A stretch of DNA of 64,000 nucleotides from Streptomyces novaecaesareae (lineage in GTDB: Bacteria > Actinomycetota > Actinomycetes > Streptomycetales > Streptomycetaceae). A program made the position numbers and the translations under genes. Below, in pieces: positions 17,683 through 27,999 of the stretch; the stretch's first letter is position 1; the number at the start of each line of letters is the position of its first letter. The stretch spans positions 7,566-71,565 of the forward strand of contig NZ_JNWQ01000034.1 of assembly GCF_000716875.1 (NCBI RefSeq). Reading direction: 5' to 3'. The notes beneath the pieces were generated by a model. It saw nothing but the letters and a program-made list of their open reading frames with translations, did not search any database and was not told the DNA's origin.

Positions 17683-18492
17683 TCAGGCTGCCTGGCAGGT
17701 CGGGCACCAGAAGAGGTTGCGCGAGGCGTGCTCCTCCGTCCGCACGTCCGTGCCGCAGACCAGGCAGGGCATGGCCGCTCGCCGGTAGACGTACACCTCG
17801 CCGCCGTGGTCGTCCACGCGGGGCGGGCGGCCCATCGCCTCGGGGGTGTGCTCGGGGCGGACGGTGTCGATCCGGCCGGCCGTGACGCCCTCGCGCATCA
17901 GGGCGGCCAGGTCGGCCCAGATGGCGTCCCATTCGCGGCGGGTGAGGTCGCGCCCGGCCCGGTGGGGGTCGATGCCGTGCCGGAACAGCACCTCGGCCCG
18001 GTAGACGTTGCCGACGCCGGCCAGCACCTTCTGGTCCATCAGCAGCGCGGCGACGGTGGTCCGGCTGCCCGATATCCGGCGCCAGGCGGCTTCCGGGTCG
18101 GCGTCGGAGCGCAGCGGGTCGGGGCCGAGGCGGGTGGCGACGGCGGCCTTCTGGGCGTCGGTGACGAGCGCGCAGGTGTTGGGACCGCGCAGGTCGGCGT
18201 ACCCGTCCTCGTTCTCCAGCCGCAGCCGGACCAGGCCGACCGGCTCGGGCGCGGGGCCGGTGCCGAAGGTGAAGCCGCCGTAGAGCCCGAGGTGGACGTG
18301 CACCCAGGCGCCCTCCTCGAAGCCGAGGAAGAGGTGCTTGCCGGTGGCCTCGGCGCCGGTGAGCAGCTGCCCGTCGATCACCTTGGCCTCGTCGGCGAAC
18401 CGGCCCTGCGGGCTGGAGGCGCGGACCGGGCGGCCGCCGAAGGCCTTCCGGTTCTCGGCGGCGAGGCGGTGGATGATGTGGCCTTCCGGCAC
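17683..18492 (-). CDS. Fpg/Nei-family DNA glycosylase (endonuclease VIII type)
   Basis: Removes oxidised bases and nicks the abasic site. 269 residues. The start is the GTG at 18492 because the catalytic residues must be N-terminal: V-PEGHIIHRLA gives Pro2 and Glu3 after Met removal, and GGGGAG precedes it. Helix-two-turn-helix region LMDQKVLAGVGNVYRAEVLF and a C-terminal zinc finger with Cys243, Cys246, Cys263 and Cys266 (SRNLFWCPTC). The PEGH start and absence of MPELPE place it with Nei rather than MutM. Confidence 0.93.
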   Translation of the reverse strand: MPEGHIIHRLAAENRKAFGGRPVRASSPQGRFADEAKVIDGQLLTGAEATGKHLFLGFEEGAWVHVHLGLYGGFTFGTGPAPEPVGLVRLRLENEDGYADLRGPNTCALVTDAQKAAVATRLGPDPLRSDADPEAAWRRISGSRTTVAALLMDQKVLAGVGNVYRAEVLFRHGIDPHRAGRDLTRREWDAIWADLAALMREGVTAGRIDTVRPEHTPEAMGRPPRVDDHGGEVYVYRRAAMPCLVCGTDVRTEEHASRNLFWCPTCQAA

Positions 18493-18595
18493 GGGCGTCA
18501 GCTCCCCCGGGTGGTTCGACAAGGCGGGCCGGCGGGCGGGCCCAAGGACTCGTCCATCATCGCAGCCGGCCCTGACAGGACCACGAACGCGCTGG

Positions 18596-19594
18596 TCAGC
18601 GGACCGGCATGCCCATCAGCCGGGCGAGGATGACGCGGTCCAGTTCGGCGGCCGTCCCGGCGACGTCCAGGTAGGAGTTGTCGATGATCGGCAGTCCGGA
18701 GTTGTACCAGCCGGCCATCCGCCCGTGGATGCGTGCCACCTCCTCGTCGCCGAGGCGCCGGTTGCCGCCGCGCCGGGCGTTGCGGCGCAGCACCGAGTCC
18801 AGGCTGGGCAGCAGGACGACGGGGATCATGCCGGGGCCGATGTGCCGCTTCCAGCCGCCGAGGCCGATGGCCGGGCGGTCCGGGAAGACGGCGTCGTCGA
18901 TGATGCAGGAGATGCCGTTGGCCAGGTAGTTGCGGCAGGCGAAGCCGCAGGTGCGGCGGGCCAGCCGGTACTGCGCCTCGGAGGCGTTGTTCCAGCCGGT
19001 CTGCGGGTTGGCGAAGCCGGACTGCACCCATTCGCGGACGTCGTCCAGGCTGATGTGCGCGGTCGGGGTGGGCCGGCGCTCGGCCCAGTACCGGGCGACG
19101 GTGGTCTTGCCGGCCCCGGCGGGCCCGATCAGCAGGACGGCGATCGGCCCGGTGGGTGCGTGCTGCTGCTGCGGGTGCGCGGGCAGTTGCACGGGCGTCC
19201 CGGAGGGCAGCACGAAGTGCCCGGTGCCTCCGGCCGGGAGGGGCGCGCTGGGCGCGGGAGCGGAGGCGACCACCCGGGCCGGGGCTGCCGGCGCGGGAGC
19301 GGGCGCCGCGGGCACAGGAGCCGAAGCTGGAGCAGGAGCCGGCACCGGAGCCGCCGGCCCGGGCGCAGGAACAGGAGCAGGAGCAGGCACGGGCGCAGGA
19401 CCGGCCGGTACGGGCCCCGCAGGCGTCGGCCGCACCGACGGCGGAGGTGGAGGCGGAGGCGGCGGAACCGGCGCCCCCGACAAGCTGACCCCCGACAGGC
19501 TCGCCCCCGACAGGCTCGCCCCCGCACCGCCCGGCGGCACCGGCGGAGCGGCGGGACGCGGCGGGACCTGCCCGCCTCCGGCGTACTGCGTCAC
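18596..19594 (-). CDS. Proline-rich P-loop ATPase / kinase-like protein
   Basis: 332 residues from a GTG with GGAGGG five bases upstream. The N-terminal 150 residues are disordered: three tandem SLSGA-type pentapeptides (27-41), nine consecutive prolines (44-52), then Pro-Ala-Val repeats. The C-terminal domain is a P-loop kinase fold: GPAGAGKTT at 157-165, SLDDVREWVQSGFANPQTGWNN, CIIDDAVFPDRPA, and LPIIDNSYLDV. The fold resembles zeta-toxin or polynucleotide kinase-like enzymes; substrate unknown. It follows the aro terminator, so it is probably a separate unit. Confidence 0.85.
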   Translation of the reverse strand: MTQYAGGGQVPPRPAAPPVPPGGAGASLSGASLSGVSLSGAPVPPPPPPPPPSVRPTPAGPVPAGPAPVPAPAPVPAPGPAAPVPAPAPASAPVPAAPAPAPAAPARVVASAPAPSAPLPAGGTGHFVLPSGTPVQLPAHPQQQHAPTGPIAVLLIGPAGAGKTTVARYWAERRPTPTAHISLDDVREWVQSGFANPQTGWNNASEAQYRLARRTCGFACRNYLANGISCIIDDAVFPDRPAIGLGGWKRHIGPGMIPVVLLPSLDSVLRRNARRGGNRRLGDEEVARIHGRMAGWYNSGLPIIDNSYLDVAGTAAELDRVILARLMGMPVR

Positions 19595-19633
19595 GGCACC
19601 CTCCCGACACCTCTCAGCGGGGACACTACACGT

Positions 19634-19668
19634 CGGCCCGGCGGCGGGCACAGTCCGCCGCCGGGCCG
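19634..19668 (-). terminator. Terminator after the aro operon
   Basis: Perfect 14-bp stem, CGGCCCGGCGGCGG at 19634-19647 with its complement at 19655-19668, loop 7 bases, just downstream of the aroQ stop on the minus strand. Confidence 0.75.
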
Positions 19669-19681
19669 TGGGCCCGCGCCC

Positions 19682-21720
<2,039 letters not shown>

Positions 21721-21724
<4 letters not shown>

Positions 21725-22905
21725 CGGATGATCAGGTTGTCGAGGTAGCCCTGCACGTTGCGACGCGTCTCGGAGACGTTGTCGCCGCCGAACTTCTCGT
21801 TCACGGCGTCCGCCAGCACCAGCGCCACCATCGCCTCGGCGACGATGCCCGCGGCCGGCACCGCGCAGACGTCCGAACGCTGGTGGTGCGCCTTGGCCGG
21901 CTCGCCGGTGCGCACGTCCAGGGTCTGCAGCGCCCGCGGCACGGTGGCGATCGGCTTCATCGCGGCACGCACCCGCAGCACCTCGCCGGTGGACAGGCCG
22001 CCCTCGGTGCCGCCGGAACGGCCGGAGGTGCGCTTGACGCCCTCGGGGGTCGGGACGATCTCGTCGTGCGCCTGGGAGCCCGGCACCCGGGCCAGCTCGA
22101 AGCCGTCGCCGACCTCGACGCCCTTGATCGCCTGGATGCCCATCAGCGCGGCGGCCAGCCGCGCGTCCAGACGACGGTCCCAGTGCACGTGCGAGCCGAG
22201 GCCCACCGGCACGCCGTACGCCAGGACCTCGACCACGCCGCCGAGGGTGTCGCCGTCCTTGTGGGCCTGGTCGATCTCGGCGACCATCGCCTTCGAGGCG
22301 TCCGCGTCCAGGCAGCGCACCGGGTCGGCGTCCAGCCGGGCCTCGTCCGAGGGCAGCGGCACCACACCGGCCGGCGCCTTCGCGGCGGCCAGCTCGACCA
22401 CGTGGCTGACGATCTCGATCCCGGCCACCTCGCGCAGGTACGCACGGGCGACGGCGCCCAGCGCGACCCTGGCGGCCGTCTCCCGGGCGCTCGCGCGCTC
22501 CAGGATCGGCCGGGCCTCGTCGATCGAGTACTTCTGCATGCCGGCCAGGTCGGCGTGGCCGGGCCGGGGGCGGGTGAGCGCCTCGTTGCGGGCCAGGCCC
22601 GCCAGCACCTCGGGGTCGACCGGGTCGGCCGACATGACCTGCTCCCACTTCGGCCACTCGGTGTTGCCGACCATGATCGCCACCGGGCTGCCCATGGTCA
22701 GACCGTGCCGGACACCGCCGAGGAAGGTCACCTCGTCCTGCTCGAACTTCATCCGCGCCCCGCGGCCGTAACCGAGCCGGCGGCGCGCCAGCGCGTCGGC
22801 CACCACGTCGGTGGTGACCGGTACACCGGCGGGCAGGCCTTCCAGCGTCGCGACGAGTGCGGGGCCGTGCGACTCCCCCGCCGTCAGCCAGCGCAACGTA
22901 CCCAA
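21721..22905 (-). CDS. aroC: Chorismate synthase
   Basis: 394 residues; makes chorismate from EPSP with reduced FMN. Conserved [24 protein letters not shown] at the N-terminus, [15 protein letters not shown] and [16 protein letters not shown], and the [14 protein letters not shown] loop. The start is the TTG at 22905: AAGGAG sits 6 bases before it and the resulting length equals the usual Streptomyces form; the longer ATG frame would add unconserved residues. The 198 bases to aroE hold GC-rich inverted repeats but no gene. Confidence 0.95.
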
Positions 22906-23103
22906 CGGAGCTCCTTCATCAGCGGACCGGCCCACGGCACCGCCGGGGCCCGCCCGGGCGTGCCTTGTCCCTGAATCCTTTCATGCCCCAGCGGCACCCG
23001 GGGGCACAGTCCGCGTGACGGACGGCAACCGGCCACGATCCGGCCGGGATCCCCTCCGGGAACCGTCCGAAGGGCGGGCCGGGGCCCCGCCGAAGGCCCG
23101 GGC

Positions 23104-23934
23104 TCAGCGCCCGGCGAGCGCCTTCTCCCCCGCCTCGCGCATCGCCGCCAGCGGCCCTGGCGCCCGCCCGGTGAAGGCCTCGCTCTGCAGCACCGCCTGG
23201 TGCACCAGCAGGTCCAGCCCGCCCAGGACGGCCGCCCCGCGCTCGGCGCAGGCGGCGGCCAGCGCCGTCGGCCACGGGTGGTACAGCACGTCGAACAGCG
23301 CCCCCGGCGCGGCGGGCAGCGAACCGGCGAAGGCGTCGGTCGCGCCGACCGGCGTGGTGGAGACGGTCAGCGGCCGTGCCAGCGCCTCGGCGCCGCGCTC
23401 CCAGTCGGCGGTGCGCACGGCCACGCCCAGCCGCTCGCCCAGCTCGGCCATCTCCCGCGCCCGCTCGGCACTGCGCACGTAGACCGTCACCTCGCCGGTG
23501 CAGATCCGGGCGAGCGCCGCCAGCGCGGAGGAGGCGGTGGCCCCGGCGCCCAGCACGGCCGCCTCGGGCACCTCGGTGATCCCGCGCTCGCGCAGCGCGT
23601 TGACCAGCCCGGGGACGTCGGTGTTGTCCCCGGTGCGCCGGCCGTCGGCGGTGAACACCACGGTGTTCACCGCGTCCACCGAGCGGGCCGTCGCGCTGAC
23701 CTCGTCCAGCAGCGGGACGATCGCCCGCTTCAGCGGCATGGTCAGCGACAGCCCGGCCCACTCGGCCTCGTCCAGCCCGGCGACGAAGCCGGGCAGGCCC
23801 GGCTCGTCGACCTCGAAGCGGTCGTAGCGCCAGCCGTCCAGCCCGAGCGCCGCGAAGGCGGCCCGGTGCAGGTCGGGCGAGAGCGAGTGGGCGATCGGCG
23901 AGCCGAGGACGGCTGCCCGATGTTTGGTGATCAA
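23104..23934 (-). CDS. aroE: Shikimate dehydrogenase
   Basis: 276 residues from a TTG (GGAG 8 bases upstream). Reduces 3-dehydroshikimate with NADPH. Substrate site VLGSPIAHSLSPDLHRAAF, catalytic Lys in TMPLKRAI, Asn/Asp in DAVNTVV and GDNTDVPG, NADP loop VLGAGATASSAL. 34 bases after the first mltG paralogue, in the same direction, as in related genomes. Confidence 0.95.
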   Translation of the reverse strand: MITKHRAAVLGSPIAHSLSPDLHRAAFAALGLDGWRYDRFEVDEPGLPGFVAGLDEAEWAGLSLTMPLKRAIVPLLDEVSATARSVDAVNTVVFTADGRRTGDNTDVPGLVNALRERGITEVPEAAVLGAGATASSALAALARICTGEVTVYVRSAERAREMAELGERLGVAVRTADWERGAEALARPLTVSTTPVGATDAFAGSLPAAPGALFDVLYHPWPTALAAACAERGAAVLGGLDLLVHQAVLQSEAFTGRAPGPLAAMREAGEKALAGR

Positions 23935-23968
23935 CGCTGCCTCTCCGTGAACTACCGTCTGGCCCGGG

Positions 23969-25888
23969 CTACTTGCTGCAGTGCACGCCTTCCTTGTCGA
24001 GCTTCAGGCCCTGCTGCGCGCAGTAGTCCGCGACGTTCTTCTTGTGCTCCTCGTCGGTCTCGGCGAAGAGCGTCTTGGTCGGGGACATCGCGATGAAGTA
24101 CAGCCACTTGCCGTCCGCCGGGTGCAGCGTCGCGTTGAGCGCGTCGTCGCCGGGGTTGGAGATCGGCGTCGGCGGCAGGCCCGGGTTGATGTAGGTGTTG
24201 TACTTGTTGGAGCCGTCGTTGATCTCCTTCGACGTGAGCTCCTTGCGGCCCAGCGAGTACTGCAGGGTGGTGTCCATCCCGAGGCGGTGCTTGATCATGC
24301 CGTCGGTGGCCAGCCGGTTCTGGATCGTCCTGGCCATCTTGGCGAAGTCTTCCGGGTTGTTGCCCTCGCGCTGCAGGATGCTCGCCTCGATGACGACCTC
24401 GTAGCCGTTCTTGAGGCCCACCGACGCGGCCTGCCCGTCCAGGTTGGCGTACTTGTCGATGGCGTTCTTGATCATCTGCTTCAGCAGCTCCTCGGGCTTC
24501 ATGCCGTCGGAGATGTTGTAGCGGGTCGGCCAGAGGAAACCCTCGATGTTGCCGTTCGCGTACGAGGGCAGGCCGAGGCTCGGGAGCTGGGCCTTGGCGG
24601 CGCCCGCCGTGGTGCCCGGCGCCAGCTTCAGCTTGCCGTCGATCAGGGCGTAGATCTCGGTGGAGTTCTTGCCCTCGGGGATCACCAGACCGGCACCGCC
24701 GGCCCCAGTGAGCAGCTCGCTGAGCGCGGTCGCCGCCGGCAGCTCCTTCTTCATGTTGTAGAAGCCGGGCTGGATGGTCTTGCACTTGGGCTCGGCGTCG
24801 CAGACCTTGCTGAAGGCGTCGACGCTCTTGACCACGCCCGCGTTCTTCAGCGCGAGACCGATCTGCCCGCCGACGGCGCCCTGCTTGACCTCGACCTGCA
24901 CGGCCCCGGTGCCCTCGCCCGTGAAGTCCGGCGGCGGGCCGAAGTGGTTCTGGTAGAAGCCGTAGCCCCACCAGCCGGCCCCGCCCACGGCGCCGAGCAG
25001 CACCAGCGCGACCAGCAGACAGGCGCCACCGTTGCGGCGGCCCGACTTCTTGCCCTTCTCCTTGCGCTTCTTCTTCGCCTCGCGGGAGTCGTCCTGCTCA
25101 CCGAGGAAGCTGCCGGTCTCGTGCTGCTCGGCGTCCTCGTCCGGGTGGGCGCCGTCCTCGCGGTGGCCGTCGTCGTGGCCGTCCCACTCGTCCGTCCCGC
25201 CCTCGGGCGCGCCGCCGGCCGGATCGGCCCCGGCCTCCAGCGCGGCGGCCTCGGCCTCCCAGTCGATGCCGTCCGGCCCGGGGCCCGAGGCGGGCGCGGG
25301 TGCCGGAGCCGCCTGCGGCCGGGCCTGCTGCTGCTGCGGCGGAACGGCTTGCTGCTGCATCCCCGCCTGCTGCTGCGCACCGGGCTGCTGCTGCATCCCC
25401 GCCTGCTGCTGCGCACCGGGCTGCTGCTGCATCCCCGGCTGCTGGCCGCCCGGGAACCCCTGCTGCTGGTAACCCTGCGGCATCTGCTGCTGCGGGTAGC
25501 CCTGCTGCGGCACTTGCTGCTGGGGCATCTGCTGCTGCGGGTACCCCTGCTGCGGCATCTGCTGCTGGTAGCCCTGCTCCTGGTAGCCCTGCTGCTGCAT
25601 CTGCTGCTGCGGGTGGCCCTGCTGCATCTGCTGTTGCGGATAGCCCTGCTGCTGGGGGTACCCCTGCTGCATCTGCTGCTGGGGGTAGCCGTGCTGGGGC
25701 ATCTGCTGCTGCGGATACCCCTGCTGCACGTCCCCGTAGGACTGCTGGGCCTGCTGGCCCTGCTGCGGGTACTGCTGCTGCCACTGGCCGTCCTGCTGGC
25801 CGGGGACCGGCTGTCGGCCGTCGTACCCGGGATCACCGGGGTGCCACGGCTCGCCCTGGGGGCCGTAGCCCCCGCCCAGATCGGTCAT
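23969..25888 (-). CDS. mltG: Endolytic murein transglycosylase MltG with Gln-rich N-terminal tail
   Basis: 639 residues. Cleaves nascent peptidoglycan strands within the membrane-bound chain. Residues 25-200 are Gln/Pro/Tyr/Met-rich repeats (GYPQQQM and similar), 205-285 acidic then basic, one transmembrane segment at 288-308, then the LysM-like and YceG catalytic domains. Catalytic Glu508 lies in ASILQRE; the conserved [18 protein letters not shown] is at 563-580. The ribosome binding site AAGGGG supports the ATG. A second, shorter mltG lies 188 bases upstream. The cytoplasmic tail is far longer than in most homologues. Confidence 0.92.
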   Translation of the reverse strand: MTDLGGGYGPQGEPWHPGDPGYDGRQPVPGQQDGQWQQQYPQQGQQAQQSYGDVQQGYPQQQMPQHGYPQQQMQQGYPQQQGYPQQQMQQGHPQQQMQQQGYQEQGYQQQMPQQGYPQQQMPQQQVPQQGYPQQQMPQGYQQQGFPGGQQPGMQQQPGAQQQAGMQQQPGAQQQAGMQQQAVPPQQQQARPQAAPAPAPASGPGPDGIDWEAEAAALEAGADPAGGAPEGGTDEWDGHDDGHREDGAHPDEDAEQHETGSFLGEQDDSREAKKKRKEKGKKSGRRNGGACLLVALVLLGAVGGAGWWGYGFYQNHFGPPPDFTGEGTGAVQVEVKQGAVGGQIGLALKNAGVVKSVDAFSKVCDAEPKCKTIQPGFYNMKKELPAATALSELLTGAGGAGLVIPEGKNSTEIYALIDGKLKLAPGTTAGAAKAQLPSLGLPSYANGNIEGFLWPTRYNISDGMKPEELLKQMIKNAIDKYANLDGQAASVGLKNGYEVVIEASILQREGNNPEDFAKMARTIQNRLATDGMIKHRLGMDTTLQYSLGRKELTSKEINDGSNKYNTYINPGLPPTPISNPGDDALNATLHPADGKWLYFIAMSPTKTLFAETDEEHKKNVADYCAQQGLKLDKEGVHCSK

Positions 25889-26076
25889 TGATCCCCTTAA
25901 CCGACGGTGACGGCCGGAGGATCGGACCGGCCGTCCGGGACGACGCGGTCCCGGCTGATTCTCGAACCGGCGTGCTAGCGCAGCGCCTGGAGGGAGACGT
26001 TACCGTACCGCAGCCTTACCCCCGCCCGGGTGGACGCACCGTCAGTGGGCGACCTCACCGACGGCACACAACACCG

Positions 26077-27369
26077 TTACGGGGTCACCGCACCGGAGCC
26101 GCCCGGCGCCCCGGAGCCCGCCGGGCCCCCGGTGGCCGCGCCGGGAGCCGAGCCTGCGGCCGAGCCGGACGAGGAGGCGGAGGCCGACACCGAGGCGCTC
26201 GGCTTCGCCGCCGCGCGGTTGGCGTTGAACTCCGCCACGTTGCGCTGGTGCACGTCGAAGCTGTCGGTGAACCGGGTGTCCCCGCGCTTCACGGTGACGA
26301 AGTAGAGCCAGTCCCCCGGCGTCGGGTCCAGCGCCGCCATGATCGCCTGCCGCCCGGGGTTGGAGATCGGGGTCGGCGGCAGCCCGGGGTGCAGGTAGGT
26401 GTTGTACGGGGAGTCCAGCTTGGTCTCGGTCACCGTCGTGTTCAGGGTCGAGCGGCCGAGCGCGTAGTTGATCGTGGAGTCCAGTTGCAGCGGCATGCCC
26501 TTGGCCAGCCGGTTGTAGATGACCCGGGCGACCTTGCCCATGTCCTCGGTGTTGTCGGCCTCGCCCTGGACCATGCTGGCCACGGTGATCAGCCCGTACA
26601 CGGTCTGCCCGAGGTTCTGCGCGACGACGCCGGCGTCGTCCCGGCTGAACTCCTTGCCGGCCCGCTCCACCATCTGCTTCAGCAGGTCGATCGCGGTGGT
26701 GCTGTCGGTGACGCTGTACGTCGCCGGGAACAGGTAGCCCTCGGGGCTGCCGTTGGTGAAGTCCGGCAGGCCCAGCTCGGCGCCCTGCTCCTGGGCGGCG
26801 CGCTGGGCGGTGCCCTCGGGCAGGCCGAGCTTCGTGTCGATGGCCGCGTAGATCTGGTAGCCGCGCCAGCCCTCGGGGATGGTCAGGCCGTTCGCGTTGG
26901 CCGGGTCGATCAGGATCGCCAGCGCCGCCGCGGCCGACATCTTCTGCTTCAGCGTGTACGTCCCGGGCTGGATCCGCCCGGCGGCCGCCGCGCTGCCCTT
27001 CGCGGCCCGGGTGAAGGCGAGCGAGCTCGCGACCACCCCGTTGCGGACCAGCGCGGACGCGATCTGGTACAGGCCCGCGCCCTCCGGCACCGAGACCTGG
27101 ACGCTGCCGGTGCCCTGCCCCGCGAAGTCGGCCGCGGCCGGAGGCTTGCGATGCGCCTGGAACCAGGTGTACCCGGTCAGCCCGATCCCGCCGAACACCG
27201 CGATCAGCGCGAACGCGGTGAGCCCGCAGGCCAGTCCGTTGCGCCGCCGGTGCGGATCCGGCGCATCGGAGCGCGGAGGGGGCGCGGACGGCGGACGGCC
27301 CTCCGGTTCCAGCACCGGCGCACCCAGGTGCCCGGGCGTGAGGCCGGGGTGGAAGTCCTGGTCGGTCAT
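26077..27369 (-). CDS. Second MltG-family transglycosylase
   Basis: 430 residues from the ATG at 27369. Short Pro-rich cytoplasmic tail, transmembrane segment at about 46-68, then YceG domain with FTNGSPEGYLFPATY, catalytic Glu270 in ASMVQGE and [19 protein letters not shown]-terminal Ala/Ser/Gly-rich tail. Same domain order as the neighbouring mltG, but clearly diverged, so an old duplication rather than a recent one. Ribosome binding site is weak (GAGGGGA). Both active-site Glu residues appear intact, so both may be active. Confidence 0.9.
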   Translation of the reverse strand: MTDQDFHPGLTPGHLGAPVLEPEGRPPSAPPPRSDAPDPHRRRNGLACGLTAFALIAVFGGIGLTGYTWFQAHRKPPAAADFAGQGTGSVQVSVPEGAGLYQIASALVRNGVVASSLAFTRAAKGSAAAAGRIQPGTYTLKQKMSAAAALAILIDPANANGLTIPEGWRGYQIYAAIDTKLGLPEGTAQRAAQEQGAELGLPDFTNGSPEGYLFPATYSVTDSTTAIDLLKQMVERAGKEFSRDDAGVVAQNLGQTVYGLITVASMVQGEADNTEDMGKVARVIYNRLAKGMPLQLDSTINYALGRSTLNTTVTETKLDSPYNTYLHPGLPPTPISNPGRQAIMAALDPTPGDWLYFVTVKRGDTRFTDSFDVHQRNVAEFNANRAAAKPSASVSASASSSGSAAGSAPGAATGGPAGSGAPGGSGAVTP

Positions 27370-27448
27370 GGCTCGCGTCCCCTCGGCGGTCCCAGATCGC
27401 TCCGGATCGATCGGAAATCGATCCAAAACGGACTCGGAAACGAACGAA

Positions 27449-27484
27449 GAGGGGTCCGTGCGGACGCGTCCGCACGGACCCCTC
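27449..27484 (-). terminator. Terminator between ruvX and the mltG pair
   Basis: A 36-base perfect palindrome (GAGGGGTCCGTGCGGACG and its complement) able to form an 18-bp stem, 25 bases after the ruvX stop. It would separate alaS-ruvX from mltG expression. Confidence 0.75.
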
Positions 27485-27509
27485 GATTCGGGACGTTAGA
27501 TCAGGCTCC

Positions 27510-27989
27510 TCAGCCGACCGCCTCGACGCTCTCACCGGGCGGGCGCCCGCTCACCCGTTCGGACTCAAGGGCGGTCTGCAGGATCACCACCGCGGCAGCC
27601 TGGTCGACCACCGAGCGGCCCTTCTTCGCCTTGACCCCCGAGGCACGCAGCCCGTGGGTCGCGGTGACGGTCGACATCCGCTCGTCCACCAGCCGCACCG
27701 GCACCGGGTAGAGCCGGTTCGCCAGCCGCACCGCGTACGCCCGGACCTTCTCCGCCGCCGGGCCCTCCTTGCCGCTCAGCGAGCGGGGCAGCCCGACGAT
27801 CACCTCCATCGCGCCGTACTCCTCGACGATGGCGGCGATCCTGGCCTGCGACTTCACACCGGCCGGGACGGTCTCCACGGGCGTGGCGAGCACCCCGTCG
27901 GGGTCGCAGGACGCGACCCCGATCCGGGCGTCCCCGACGTCGACGGCGATCCGCCGTCCACGCCGGAAGGGCCTCTCCTCGAACTCCAT
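27510..27989 (-). CDS. ruvX: RuvX/YqgF-family putative Holliday junction resolvase
   Basis: 159 residues with an RNase H-like fold: AVDVGDARIGVASCDPDG at the N-terminus, VGLPRSLSGKEGPAAEKV, VRLVDERMST and the C-terminal VDQAAAVVILQ containing the last acidic residue. The family is also linked to pre-16S rRNA processing. Ribosome binding site GGAG 6 bases before ATG 27989, which is 10 bases after alaS, its usual partner. Confidence 0.94.
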   Translation of the reverse strand: MEFEERPFRRGRRIAVDVGDARIGVASCDPDGVLATPVETVPAGVKSQARIAAIVEEYGAMEVIVGLPRSLSGKEGPAAEKVRAYAVRLANRLYPVPVRLVDERMSTVTATHGLRASGVKAKKGRSVVDQAAAVVILQTALESERVSGRPPGESVEAVG

Positions 27990-27999
27990 CAGGACTCCA

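Noticed and set aside
25320..25770. Regularly repeated CTGCTG units considered as a CRISPR or satellite array
   Set aside because: They are in frame within mltG and encode Gln-rich repeats; there are no unique spacers of constant length.
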